Below are positions 20,540 through 30,700 of a stretch of 64,000 nucleotides of DNA, one piece after another. Each line of letters starts with the position of its first letter. Position 1 is the stretch's first letter. The stretch covers positions 1,488,001 through 1,552,000 of the forward strand of contig OX595992.1 in the NCBI GenBank assembly GCA_951394045.1. The letters are read 5' to 3'. The notes beneath the pieces are model-generated. The model ran no database searches. It was not told the origin of the DNA and worked only from the letters and a program-made list of their open reading frames with translations. Both the position numbers and the translations under genes were made by a program. The stretch is from Nitzschia sp. DOCU1 (lineage: Eukaryota > Bacillariophyta > Bacillariophyceae > Bacillariales > Bacillariaceae).

Positions 20540-21814
20540 ATGTTTTGGTTCAGTTATCGACGTGACAAAACGCAGCGGAATCTTTCCCAACAAATCGTGG
20601 CGCCAAGCAGTGATCTATGGGATTTGGTGCTGGATATGGATTGGGAAAGAGTGGTGGAGCACGCAAAACAGCACGCGATCGATGCAGAGTGGACAGATGG
20701 CCATTGGCATGAAACTCCACTATATCTAGCTTGTCAACACAATCCGCCTTTAGAGGTCATTCAAGCCGTCGTGAAGGCTTATCCTCGTGCGTTGCTGAGC
20801 CCCAGCCGTGCGAACAAAGATTTGCCCCTTCACATCGCTTGTCGCTATCAAGTTAGTGCAGAAATTCTTTATGAACTCCTGAAAGATTTTCCTGTCACGG
20901 CAGTGGAGCAGACAAGGTGGGGTCGGACTCCTGTCATGGCTCTGTGGGAATTTCGGCCCAAAGGAGAAGAAAATCTCAATGATTCCGGCATGGACGATGC
21001 GCTTTGGCGAAAGATACTCGTTGTTCTCGAGGCTGTTGCTCGATTCCGAGAACTGCCAGTTTATCGATATCAAATACCAAGAACTCGAAAGAAAGAATTT
21101 CGTGGCCTTCGTCAGAGAACAAAGCGAGCAAGAATTTGGGAGGTGGATGGTCATGCCGAGAAACTCTTCATCGTCCATGCGGCCGTTTCGTTGGGTGCTT
21201 TGAGTTGCCCGGTCGAAGTTCTTGAGTATGCACTGCGTCAATATCCGGAACAAGTCTTCTGTAAGGATCAATGGGGTCAGCTGCCGTTACATATCGCAGT
21301 GGGGCCCTCAGCATGGAATCCGTCCACACGAAGACAATACAAACCAAGGGAGGAAGAATTCATTTCGCTTCTGTTGGGGGCGAACCCGGGTGCTGCCAAT
21401 GAGCCCATCCAACATGACTATGGTCGTTATCCCCTTCATACTGCCTTATCCAATAGACACACATGGAACGGTGGGATTGAGAATATCTTTCATGCCGCAC
21501 CCGAAGTTCTTTTAATACCAGATCCACTTACAAGACTTTACCCTTTTCAGCTGGCAGCCATCCCAGTCCGTGACAACAAGGTGGACCTTGACACTGTTTA
21601 CATGCTCCTAAGAACACAACCTGATGTTTTGGATTTGATGGACCTTCGCAAGCGGCCAAAGAGGCGGCCAAAAGGATCTCGGCCTTGCAACGGCGAGAAA
21701 AGACAGACTACGATGGGATTGGATCACTGTCCCCGAGGATTTCGAGACGGATTAATGGGCACGGCTGCTGCTGTTTCTATCGGAGCCTTTGCGGGCCTTT
21801 TCTTCGGGGGCTAA
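20540..21814 (+). CDS. Ankyrin-repeat-like protein with C-terminal membrane anchor
   Basis: 424 residues from ATG 20540. Ankyrin-type repeats are visible as TPLYLACQHNPPLEVIQAVVKAYP, LPLHIACRYQVSAEILYELLKDFP, QLPLHIAVGPSA and YPLHTALSNRHTW, in the loose form common in diatom ankyrin proteins. A basic stretch (RKRPKRRPKGSR) precedes a C-terminal hydrophobic Gly/Ala segment (MGTAAAVSIGAFAGLFFGG) that could anchor the protein in a membrane as a tail anchor. Function unknown. The fresh Copia element separates the gene from its original upstream region, leaving 66 bp before the ATG. Confidence 0.72.
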   Translation: MFWFSYRRDKTQRNLSQQIVAPSSDLWDLVLDMDWERVVEHAKQHAIDAEWTDGHWHETPLYLACQHNPPLEVIQAVVKAYPRALLSPSRANKDLPLHIACRYQVSAEILYELLKDFPVTAVEQTRWGRTPVMALWEFRPKGEENLNDSGMDDALWRKILVVLEAVARFRELPVYRYQIPRTRKKEFRGLRQRTKRARIWEVDGHAEKLFIVHAAVSLGALSCPVEVLEYALRQYPEQVFCKDQWGQLPLHIAVGPSAWNPSTRRQYKPREEEFISLLLGANPGAANEPIQHDYGRYPLHTALSNRHTWNGGIENIFHAAPEVLLIPDPLTRLYPFQLAAIPVRDNKVDLDTVYMLLRTQPDVLDLMDLRKRPKRRPKGSRPCNGEKRQTTMGLDHCPRGFRDGLMGTAAAVSIGAFAGLFFGG

Positions 21815-22133
21815 CTTTTGCTTATTAGCACAGTACTACATATGCTGGATTTTCTATTCTCCATTCTAGTGCTCCTGCCGACTGTACAGTATGCTTTGGC
21901 TTCGCCTACTGAGGCAAGAAAGCAACTAGAGATTAAGACTATCCTACCCCGCGTTCGGGTGTCATCAAGCCCTTTCTCTAGAGGGCAAAGTCAAACTTAT
22001 TCTTGTCCGTTTATAACTTGGTAGAAGAGATCCTCTTCCTTTCCTAGGGTGTAGAGTCATTTCATACTCCATCCAACATTGCTGTGCGGAACTGGAAAGG
22101 ACGGCAAGTTCTTTTGCCGAACAATATTCATAT
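21815..22133. other. Convergent intergenic region
   Basis: Lies between the ankyrin-like and lipoyl-like gene 3' ends. No feature seen beyond short frames. Confidence 0.45.
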
Positions 22134-22550
22134 TCATTCTTGGTCCTCCCCCTCTGCTTCTTCATGGGAATAAGCTTGCCACAGCCACTCTCCATTATTT
22201 TCAAACTCGTCGTCGTCGTCATCTTCGTCATTGATTTCACCAATTGGAGTTCCCACGTCGTACCATTGGTTCATTTCGATATTGTCCAGCAAAGTAAGCC
22301 TTCCTTCATCATGGGTTTCCACAATCATGAGTGGCTCATGATCCTTGTGTTTTCGATAACCTTCCGTCACCAGGTCGGGCGAGCATTGCAGCACAAAGAG
22401 TGGATCGTATGATTCGACCGACAAGGGTGATGATGTAGAAGGAGAAGTATCCACACACCATTGGACAATTTTGGCACGAGTGTGAGTGGGGCTCAACTGG
22501 GGTACCGTGATTTGAGCTCTTCGCAAACAAACAATAGATCTTCGGATCAT
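22134..22550 (-). CDS. Lipoyl-domain-like small protein lacking the lipoyl lysine
   Basis: 138 residues from a clear ATG. The N terminus (MIRRSIVCLRRAQ) could be a mitochondrial presequence. ITVPQLSPTHTRAKIVQWCV matches the first strand pair of E2 lipoyl domains (V-x-x-L-S-P-T-x-T-x-x-x-I-x-x-W), and LTLLDNIEMNQWYDVGTPIGEI matches the last part. The central E-T-D-K-A turn that carries lipoate reads VETHDEGRL here, with no lysine at the expected place. The C-terminal ~30 residues are acidic. It may be a non-lipoylated structural relative, or an additional exon may be missing. Confidence 0.55.
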   Translation of the reverse strand: MIRRSIVCLRRAQITVPQLSPTHTRAKIVQWCVDTSPSTSSPLSVESYDPLFVLQCSPDLVTEGYRKHKDHEPLMIVETHDEGRLTLLDNIEMNQWYDVGTPIGEINDEDDDDDEFENNGEWLWQAYSHEEAEGEDQE

Positions 22551-22765
22551 GATATGAATTAATTATACACCCGCTGCAGCAAGCCGGGAAAGGAGTGATC
22601 GAATTTGGTCAATGTGTCGTGATAAGCTGCAGTAAACGTCGTTGTTGAAGTTCCTTCTGGGGGGATGGGGGGAGGTTCGATAAAAAATGAAAGCTCGATA
22701 AGATGAGGCACTATCTTTCAATGATCGATGGTGGAAGGTCGAAAGTAATAGTGTGCCGATTCAAT

Positions 22766-22916
22766 GCAAGTTCGTCCTCTTCTCGAAGGTTACTTTTTGC
22801 CATTGCTCTCGCCGCCTCCGCCGCCATTCTTCCGGTTCCTCATTTTTTCGAAGATTTTCATGCCGCCGCCGCCACGTGGTGATTTCGACTACTGGGACTC
22901 AAAGTTGTGTCAGCGC
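22766..22916 (+). repeat. Diverged repeat, copy A (partner at 24393-24529)
   Basis: Shares GCAAGTTCGTCCTCTT, CTCGAA, TTGCCATTGC-like sequence, GCCGCCACGTGG, GATTTCGACT and TGTGTCAGCGC with copy B in the same order, with small indels and substitutions. Contains the palindrome CACGTG at 22873-22878. Confidence 0.8.
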
Positions 22917-23176
22917 AGCCCCAGCATCTCTGCAGTGAATACTATCGACGATAGCAAACAGACGTCACCGCCTCATGGAACCAACTTCAGATCAAAACGA
23001 AATCATTAGAGCTATCTACTCGTAAATGTTTCAGGCTGCGTCTTTGCTCGTCGTCCAACTTCTTTCAATATTATATCTAGGGAGAGACAGTCCACGAGTG
23101 ACTGCTGGTGCTGCCTCTACTACTAGTAGTACAATACATACTTTTCAATATCGACAACGAAACTGCTCATATTTCA

Positions 23177-23279
23177 ATACTTGCAATAATGTGTTTAGTC
23201 TGAGACTTTCTCCACACTTTATGCTCTTATCTCTATACTTGCAATAATGTGTTTAGTCTAAGACTTTCTCCGCACTTGA
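23177..23279 (+). repeat. Two-copy tandem repeat, 58-bp period
   Basis: The segment beginning ATACTTGCAATAATGTGTTT is repeated from 23235 with few changes over about 43 bases. AT-rich, noncoding. Confidence 0.85.
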
Positions 23280-23429
23280 TACGTTTTACTTTGTGCATTG
23301 TATTTTGATTGATAGTAGTAGAGAACCTGAAAATTCTTGATGTAATAGCACCGGGGTGGTGGTGCGATCATTTCTCTTGTTGCTCGTCAGGTCTCGATCA
23401 TACTAGATCTTCATTTCCTGCGAGGCAGG

Positions 23430-24026
23430 TCAAATCAGCAGTATGGGTTGTCCTTCAATCAGCCCATCAAACGAAACCGTTCCATCAATCGGTTCCGAAA
23501 GAGGAGCGGCATTCGAGCCCAGGGTCGTTTCTATTGCCTGCATGAAACCTTGGGTTCCATCAAAGCCAGCACCATCTTCAGTTTTCCAAAATTCAGGAAT
23601 TCCATCCGGAACTTTGATTTCCGCTGGCCAGAACTTGCGATAGGAGAGAAATTGAAGTGGCTTGGTCGGATGCGTCGAATCGACATTGGCAAATTGGGGC
23701 AATGTTGCGATGGCGTTGCCATGGAAATCCGTGTTGCGAGCACACAGGAACGAATGGCAGCACTTGGAGGCAACGTTGATCAAGTTGGTCTCGTTCCGCA
23801 ACTTATAAACCAAGAGCTGATCCAGACCGTATTCTACCTTTATTTGTGCCTCAAAGTTGGCTACTTCAATGCCTTGGGAGTGGTCGATGGGTGTGCCACC
23901 CTGGTCTGCGAGGTACTGGACGCGGCGCTGACAATCATCGCAGCAACAGACAGTGTGGACACGAGGGTCCTTGGAAGCAGGAAATCCTAGTTTGATCTTT
24001 CCGCATTTACAGGTGACAGTGGCCAT
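23430..24026 (-). CDS. GFA/CENP-V-type zinc protein
   Basis: 198 residues. The start MATVTCKCGKIKL and the following CCCDDCQ cluster are the first zinc-binding CxC and CxxC groups of the GFA (glutathione-dependent formaldehyde-activating) fold shared with CENP-V; a later Cys/His group (ASKCCHSFLCARN) follows. Members bind zinc and several use glutathione, but the formaldehyde-activating activity is disputed, so no specific reaction is claimed. Single exon from a clear ATG. It is flanked on both sides by copies of the same diverged repeat. Confidence 0.78.
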   Translation of the reverse strand: MATVTCKCGKIKLGFPASKDPRVHTVCCCDDCQRRVQYLADQGGTPIDHSQGIEVANFEAQIKVEYGLDQLLVYKLRNETNLINVASKCCHSFLCARNTDFHGNAIATLPQFANVDSTHPTKPLQFLSYRKFWPAEIKVPDGIPEFWKTEDGAGFDGTQGFMQAIETTLGSNAAPLSEPIDGTVSFDGLIEGQPILLI

Positions 24027-24205
24027 TTTGAGAAGTAGTAGTTATTTCAAATACTCATGATTGACAAATGGTTCCTGCTTTTTGGCATTATCAAGAAGAT
24101 GAGAGAAGGCTGTGTGCGTGAAGAATCGGTCTTCGGTATATCTTTCCAAAAGCAAGAACAAAAAGATCTTGTCGTCCATGATGATGACCTGATCGCTGAT
24201 GAATG

Positions 24206-24221
24206 ACCGGTATCTACCGGT
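24206..24221. promoter_or_regulatory. 16-bp inverted repeat, possible transcription-factor site
   Basis: ACCGGTA TC TACCGGT is a perfect 7-bp inverted repeat with a 2-bp centre, 180 bp upstream of the GFA start. Regulatory function is inferred only from symmetry and position. Confidence 0.4.
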
Positions 24222-24392
24222 ATATCGGTCAAAACAGTCGAATGAGTCGTCTATCAGATTGTTGGACTCACTCGACTAAATACTAATTGGCTAACGTATC
24301 GCTCCGGCGAGCGAAGAGATCGATCCTCGTCGGTCACCAAGGTAGTTATGTATTCTACGATGATCGAAAATGAGAATATGCCGACGCAAGCA

Positions 24393-24529
24393 GCAAGTTC
24401 GTCCTCTTTTCTCGAAAGTCACCTTCGCCATTGCGCCGTCGGTCATCCGTGCTCATCATTCTTTCGTGTCGGCCCCACCGGCCGCCACGTGGAGATTTCG
24501 ACTCGTGGGACTACAAGTCGTGTCAGCGC
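24393..24529 (+). repeat. Diverged repeat, copy B (partner at 22766-22916)
   Basis: Same block order as copy A, including GCCGCCACGTGG with CACGTG at 24486-24491. Ends about 195 bp upstream of the TPM-RING start codon. Confidence 0.8.
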
Positions 24530-24723
24530 GGACCGGCGGGTTTCAGAAAACGCGAAGCTCCCGTGCGGGCGATGAGGATGGAGTTTCCCGCCACAATCGC
24601 TATTCACGCAGAAAAAGATTGCGGTTCTGGCATCGCACCTGTTCTGATAAAATTTGGCACCCACCAAAGAAGTTGTTGCGAGCACCATTCTGTGGTATCT
24701 CGAGATTGTTATACAATACAACC

Positions 24724-26043
24724 ATGAAATCGATTCGAAGCATCATTGCAGTACTGTTGCTGTTCTCCCCACATTTGTCATTTCGAACGTTTGCTCAGAA
24801 GCTCGAGGCATCGTCGAACAATGTCCCACCAGCTCCCGCGAATGGAATCTATGATCCAGACGGAATTCTCACGAAACTGCAGGAAGAAAGCCTGGCGGCC
24901 CGCCTACAGGACCTGGATATTTCTGTCAAAATCGAAGGGGAGCCGATAGAGGTTCAAATGGCAGTCGTAGTGGTGGATCGTATCGATATGAAGGCGTATC
25001 CACCCAACATCGAGGAACACATCGCGGCCGAACTCTTGGCGCGGACATTGCACGACACATGGGGCATTGGACACCCGACACAAGTGGGAGGAACGGGCGT
25101 GCTCATCTTTGTGTCGCTCTTTGATCGTGTCGTCTATATTTCACGTGGTGGAGCTTTGGATCGGGTATTGAACAATGGAAGGATTGATGATATCATCAAT
25201 GCGATGCGTCCCGCTATGCGACAAGCCAAATTTGCGGAAGGATTGCTATTGGCAGTTGACGAAGTGGCGTTTTACATTGAAAAGGGAGAACCGACTTGGA
25301 AGGAAAGTTTCTTGGGATTATTCCAAATTCAGAATCTGTTTCTATTGGGTTGGGTGGGTGCTGTGATCAATGGACTGAACAGTGCTCGTAAGGAGCGTCA
25401 AGAACGAATGGCCTACGCCGAAGCGGCGAGTCAGCTCTCCGAAATCGACCGTGCCCAAGCCGAGGCTCTACAAGGCCGATACGAAGCTACTTCCTGCCCT
25501 ATTTGCTTAGAGTCCTTCAAAAGCTCCACGGTCGGGTCGGATGACCAACCCATCAAGCTCCTGAGGTGTGGGCACGTCTTTGACGAATCATGCTGGTCGG
25601 AGTGGGTCAGCAGTGGCCAGGGAAATATCACTAAGTGCCCCATTTGCAAAATGGATATCGGTCAATCTCCGTCAGACCCTGTGGCTCGTGCTCCCTCGCC
25701 GGCCTCACCCGAATCCCCCGCGTCTCACAATGTTCTAACCGCCACCGACCATCATCATCATGATCACGACCAAGTTGTGCTTCGTAGATTTCAGCAAGAA
25801 CGCAACTTTCGATTGATGCGTTTGGGAATGCGCTATCCGAATTTCATTACACAGTCTCAAATTCAACAATGGTCGTCGCCCACCTACAATGGGTCCCTAG
25901 CGCGAGATCCCGTCTTTCGACAACGTTCCCCACAAGAACAACTGGCGCGGCGAAACCAATTGCATCGAAGCAGTATGGGGTCGTCACGGCCTATTAGCTT
26001 TGGTGGCGGACGCAGCTCGGGAGGTGGGGGTGGTCGATTCTAA
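24724..26043 (+). CDS. TPM-domain protein fused to a RING finger
   Basis: 439 residues from ATG 24724, with a signal peptide (about 1-24, IIAVLLLFSPHLSF), a TPM domain (about 40-185; GIYDPDGILTKLQEESLAARL, GTGVLIFVSLFDRVVYIS) as in TLP18.3/Psb32 and MOLO-1 proteins, a hydrophobic segment (about 202-218), then a RING at 258-308 (C258, C261, C282, H284, C290, C305, C308) where D287 stands at the usual His/Cys position. A Gly/Ser-rich tail (FGGGRSSGGGGGRF) ends the protein. The layout implies a lumenal TPM domain and a cytosolic E3 ubiquitin ligase domain, in the ER/endomembrane system or a plastid membrane. Function unknown. Confidence 0.8.
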   Translation: MKSIRSIIAVLLLFSPHLSFRTFAQKLEASSNNVPPAPANGIYDPDGILTKLQEESLAARLQDLDISVKIEGEPIEVQMAVVVVDRIDMKAYPPNIEEHIAAELLARTLHDTWGIGHPTQVGGTGVLIFVSLFDRVVYISRGGALDRVLNNGRIDDIINAMRPAMRQAKFAEGLLLAVDEVAFYIEKGEPTWKESFLGLFQIQNLFLLGWVGAVINGLNSARKERQERMAYAEAASQLSEIDRAQAEALQGRYEATSCPICLESFKSSTVGSDDQPIKLLRCGHVFDESCWSEWVSSGQGNITKCPICKMDIGQSPSDPVARAPSPASPESPASHNVLTATDHHHHDHDQVVLRRFQQERNFRLMRLGMRYPNFITQSQIQQWSSPTYNGSLARDPVFRQRSPQEQLARRNQLHRSSMGSSRPISFGGGRSSGGGGGRF

Positions 26044-26121
26044 AATAGTAGCAGTATCATACCCGGAGGACATAGTAGTCGTATATCACTGCAATATTCA
26101 ATTATGTTGTTTTTTAATTCA

Positions 26122-27309
26122 TTACGCTTGAGCTTTGATTTCAATGGTAGAGTCCATGTAATCGGGATCCAAAGGATCTTCGTCACCCAAGGGCATGAAC
26201 TCTTCATAGCATTGTCCATTGCCGTCAATTTCTGGATCGTATTCAAAGGTTGGCAGTGGTGGCCTTTCCAGGGCATCCATAACTTGCTTTGTTCTCCAGA
26301 GTGGCTTTTTGACGGCATCTTTAATTTCCACAAATCCGCCCTTTTGTCCGGGCACCGCTCCGGCCACATAAATGAGATTTCGACCTCGGTCCACTTTGAC
26401 GACTTTCAAGTTTTGCGTAGTCACTCGATTGTGACCCATACGGCCTGCCATTTTCTTGCCCTTGAAGACTTTACCAGGATCCTGACAACTTCCAACAGAA
26501 CCAATGGCTCGATGACTCAGCGAGACACCGTGCGAGGCGCCCAAACCGGCAAATCCGTGGCGTTTCATACCTCCTTGAAAGCCTTTTCCTTTGGATGTAC
26601 CGGATACATCCACATTTTGTCCTGGCACAAAGTGTCGAGCATGAATCTGCGCTCCAATCGGCAAGAGAAAGGCCTCGTCCGAGACTCGAAATTCTCGCAC
26701 GAGATAGGGAGGTGATTCTTCCAATTCTTCCACATGCTGGTATTGTCCTTTCACGCACTTTCCTACATTTTTAGCCTTGCGTTCACCCGCGGCTATTCGC
26801 ATGGCAATATATCCATGGTCTTCCATGGTCTTGTGGCCCAGCACCAAGTTGCGATCCAAATGCAAAATGGTACACGCATGTCTCACGCCCCAGTCATCCC
26901 AGACGGGCATCATGCCCACTTTAATGCCCAAGGCACCACATCGTTTGTCACGAAGTGTCCAAATAGGATTGTCCATGAATTTTTCGGGCATGAGCTCTCG
27001 TTCAAATGTCTCCAAGTCGTACGTTTTGAGGAGTGGTCGTTTGCGTTGTCCCGGCTTCCAATCCGGATAAAGTTTCGCCTTTTCTTGTTCTCGCATTTTA
27101 GCTTCTTCGTCGTCCAAGATTTTTTGCATTTGTTCAGGAGTCAAATCACCACTGCCATCTCCACCACCGACGGTATAAATTTTAAACGTGGGCGAGGAAG
27201 TCGAGTACCATGATTGCTGCTGTTGTTGTTGTGCTAATACCAAAGGTCGTGCGATTGTAGAGCGCAACGCTACTCGGATCAAACTGCTGGTACTGCGTGA
27301 TGCCAACAT
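26122..27309 (-). CDS. MRPL3: Mitochondrial ribosomal protein uL3m (L3)
   Basis: 395 residues. The N-terminal ~40 residues (MLASRSTSSLIRVALRSTIARP, then a Gln run) look like a mitochondrial targeting peptide. The uL3 domain is clear: GIKVGMMPVWDDWGVRHACTIL, the central VDVSGTSKGKGFQGGMKRHGF signature with the following SHGVSLSHRAIGSVGS, then KKMAGRMGHNRVTTQNLKVVKVD. uL3 reaches the peptidyl-transferase region of the large subunit. The C-terminal ~60 residues are an acidic extension. Single exon, 78 bp from the TPM-RING 3' end. Confidence 0.93.
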   Translation of the reverse strand: MLASRSTSSLIRVALRSTIARPLVLAQQQQQQSWYSTSSPTFKIYTVGGGDGSGDLTPEQMQKILDDEEAKMREQEKAKLYPDWKPGQRKRPLLKTYDLETFERELMPEKFMDNPIWTLRDKRCGALGIKVGMMPVWDDWGVRHACTILHLDRNLVLGHKTMEDHGYIAMRIAAGERKAKNVGKCVKGQYQHVEELEESPPYLVREFRVSDEAFLLPIGAQIHARHFVPGQNVDVSGTSKGKGFQGGMKRHGFAGLGASHGVSLSHRAIGSVGSCQDPGKVFKGKKMAGRMGHNRVTTQNLKVVKVDRGRNLIYVAGAVPGQKGGFVEIKDAVKKPLWRTKQVMDALERPPLPTFEYDPEIDGNGQCYEEFMPLGDEDPLDPDYMDSTIEIKAQA

Positions 27310-27763
27310 GGCGTTTTATCTTTTTCGACAAGCAATGAAACTTTTGCTAAAGGAATGCTATGGATGGCTGATCATAACCTACACAGACTCTCTCTAGAGA
27401 GTAGAGGGGAGAATGGGACACCAGTAGTAACGCAGCAAAAAGGAGGTGCGAACGATGATGAGCGGCGGCAAACTATCGAGGAGCGAAGGACGGCCCGATT
27501 TTTATAGATGACGCCCGTGCTATTTTACGTCCTTCCGTCTGTGCGATCTGACACATCTTCGCGTTCCTCCGTCATCAGTCATCCAACCGTCCACTCCTCC
27601 ATCGCAAAAAAGGCGTCGGAACACTTCGCACACCCATCATCCATCCTCGCAGCCAGCCATCATAAAAACGTTCCAAGAACAAAAGGTGTCCCTGCACAGC
27701 TCCTCCTTCTTTCATATCCATCTACCATTGTCCATAGAACTACTTACCGCAATTTTGAAAATC
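27310..27763. other. Divergent promoter region between uL3m and PPR-SMR genes
   Basis: 454 bp between two start codons, C/T-rich on the plus strand towards the PPR gene. No specific motif recognised. Confidence 0.5.
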
Positions 27764-30700
27764 ATGAAGTCAATTCACGCCGCGGTCTCGCTGGTGTTCT
27801 TGATCGAACAATGGAGATTTCTAGGCGTCGCTTGGGTTCTTCCAACATCAGGGGGTTTTCTCACTTGCACGACGACTCCACTCAATAAGAAGAAGCAGCA
27901 GCAGCAACCTCTTCGACCCTCCCACAAACGCAACGTGGTAACTCGCATGGATACTCTAGAAGCTCAAATACAACCACCTGATGATGACGACGACGCTCAT
28001 TCTTCCACGCCAGAGAAACTCTGGTCCTACGTGTTCAATTTACAAAAAGCAAGAAAATCAGGAGATATCAAGACGGCAAAGTCGTTGGTGCACTTTCTCA
28101 ACTCCAATCAAGTATTGTCGAATAGCGAATATCAAGAGTCGCTCCAAGAAGTACTGGAACGTTCCTTGACTCAAGCGTTGCGTCTGGCGGGGGAAGCGGG
28201 AGATTATCGCTTGGTGCAACATTTGGTTCAGGCAGCTATTCAGTTTGCCAATGGTCAACCCGTCTTGAAACCTCGTATTTTTGGAGAGGCCTTGGATGCC
28301 TTGTCACAAACACATGCCAATGTGTCCAAGCTCAAGCAATTGTGGAATCTGGTGGCCAGTACTTCAGCGTCTTCTTTTTTATCAAGTCCATTGTCTGCCT
28401 TTGAACTCAATGTCATGCTCAAATCGCTAGCCAGTCGGGGTAGAGCACGGGCTTGTGCCGATTTGTATCGCCAACATACGGACCCAGTCGTGGCTCAAGA
28501 ACAGGGGTTCACTATCATTCGACCGGATGCCTATACAGCCAGTACATTACTCTCCATCTTGACGGATTCGATTCAAAAAGGCCAACCCCTCGAATCGCCC
28601 ATCGCTGTTTCTTCGTTCTCCGACGATGAGACTGCGGATGCATCAGCCTTGGAACGGTCACTTCGCCAACTTTCCTATTCTTCCTGTTGGCAGTGGAACT
28701 TTGTCATGAAGGAAATGTTTTCTACCCTACGAGATAGCTCGCAATGGAACAATCATGCGTACAGTGCCCTTATTAAACTTCAAGACAAGGCACAAGAAAT
28801 GATCCCGGGTCACGAGAATGGGCCTCGTATAGTCATGGCCATTTTTGATTCCATGTTGAGCCAAGGCGTTCCACCCGATGTTGTGACATGTACCTTGGCC
28901 ATCAAGGCCATGGGTGACTTCAAATCGGATCCTTTGTCGTGGAAATTGGCGGTGCACCTCTTGGAACAATTAAAGACGGATCCTCGACTTCCCAAGCCCA
29001 ATGAATATTCCTATTCGGCAGCCATTGTGGCCTGTGCACGATGTCATGAATATACCAAAGTACTGGAGTTGCTCAAGGAAATGCGGACTGGATCAAACAG
29101 CAAAGTCATGACCTCCTATGTCGCCCCCAAACCCAATACTTGGGTGTATAACGCTGTCCTTTCGGCCATTGCTGCTACCACGGACCCTGGTAACAAGAGC
29201 CGAAGACGGCGTGACAAGTCAGAATATATTTCTACAGGCGATAATAATCGCTACGAGTTGGCTCTCCGTCTTTTGGATCAAATGAAATATGACAGTGCAC
29301 ATCTCGGAATGGACACTATGCCGGATACCGTGACATACAATACGATTTTAGCCATTCGTGGTCCTTTGACTCGGTCTACTACAAGCGATCATAACCAGGA
29401 TGACGTCTCACCACTCATTGAACAAATGAAGGCAGAAAATATTCCGAGGGACGCCATTACCTACCGAAACGCAATCTTGGCATGTACCGAAGCAACTTTG
29501 GTCATTCAGCTCTTAGATTTGGCCAATGATGACATTGGGCAGACGCAGACAAAGAAAAGAAAAGTTTCCACCGGAGGTAGCAAAGGAGGTGCGCATGATA
29601 TGTCCTATGTGTATAATGTGGCGCTTTCGTCAAGAGTGCTACAGGCAAACTTCAAGCGTTTCAAGGAAGCATTCGAGATGATGCAGAACAAAAATGTCCC
29701 AGCCACTTCCGAGACCCTGTCTCATCTTATCGGTGTATTCGGTCGCAGTGGAAAGTCTCAGATGTTGACAGATCTTCTCGCCATTTTTCACAGCGATGGA
29801 AAGAATGACGACACAATAGAAGAAACGATTGCAACAGCAACAGGCATTTCGCTTTCGGGCATGTCCCACCTCCGACTCGAGTCCTCACACTACGTCACGG
29901 CGATTGAAGCTTGTCTCGCTGCGAACAATTTGGACGGTGCGCGAAACATCCTCTCCTTGATGCGGGACCATGGGGTTGCACCCACGACGGAATGTCTACA
30001 GAGCTTTGCCTTGGCATATGCTCGAGCTGCCATTCGCGAGGCAAAAAAGAAGTCTCGACAAAAAAGCCCGGAATCCAGAGCAATGGCCACCTCTCGAGCT
30101 CAAAATGCATTCAAAATTACAAGTGCTCTGAAAGACCTCTCTCCATTTGCAATGTCCACCGTCGCAAAGGCGTGTGCGGCGACATCTCAGTGGGAAGATG
30201 CTCGAACAATTCTACGCAGCACTCATACCGCGTTGCTAGCGTCAGGAGCACCATTACGACGAGTCGAGATTGACGCGGTGCATGGAATGCACAGTAGCCT
30301 GATCCGCGAGTGTGCCCGCCAGGGAAATGTTACAATCGCGCTTGGATATGCCAGTGATATTCAAAATTTTGCTGCAATGGCTCGACCGACCAATCCCGAA
30401 GCTGTTGGGCAACCCAAAAAGACGACTAGAAACATCGTCACATCGCTCCGAGACTTGCAGACGTCCAGTACCAGCAGTGCGAACGTTGGGATGAGGGCAG
30501 AAGACTGGGTAGCACTCATCAAGTCGGCGTCTGATTCCGGGCACTGGAAAGTTTGTGTGAACACCCTTCAGTTTTTGCGACCCTATGTCCAGAGAACCAA
30601 CCTCGACAGGATCAAAGGAGGTGACCACTCAGTATTGGATTTACGTTACGAGCAACTGGCTCCAGCCCTGACGGCAGCGTGCATTTGTCTCGAGAAGAGT

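Larger units (their letters stand above)
22551..23429. other. Intergenic region with repeat copy A and a 58-bp tandem repeat
   Basis: An 879-bp spacer without a convincing gene. It holds one copy of a diverged repeat shared with 24393-24529 and a two-unit tandem repeat at 23177-23279. CTACTACTAGTAGTA-type sequence occurs near 23120. Confidence 0.6.
24027..24723. other. Divergent promoter region of GFA and TPM-RING genes
   Basis: Contains the perfect inverted repeat ACCGGTA-TC-TACCGGT (24206-24221) and repeat copy B (24393-24529). The frame of the TPM-RING gene stays open upstream to 24370, but that stretch overlaps the repeat and lacks the signal peptide, so it is treated as untranslated. 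Confidence 0.55.

Noticed and set aside
23448..23990. 180-codon plus-strand frame
   Set aside because: Antisense to the GFA gene, whose zinc motifs make the minus strand the coding one.
24370..24723. Upstream extension of the TPM-RING protein
   Set aside because: Open in frame, but it overlaps repeat copy B, and ATG 24724 starts a proper signal peptide.
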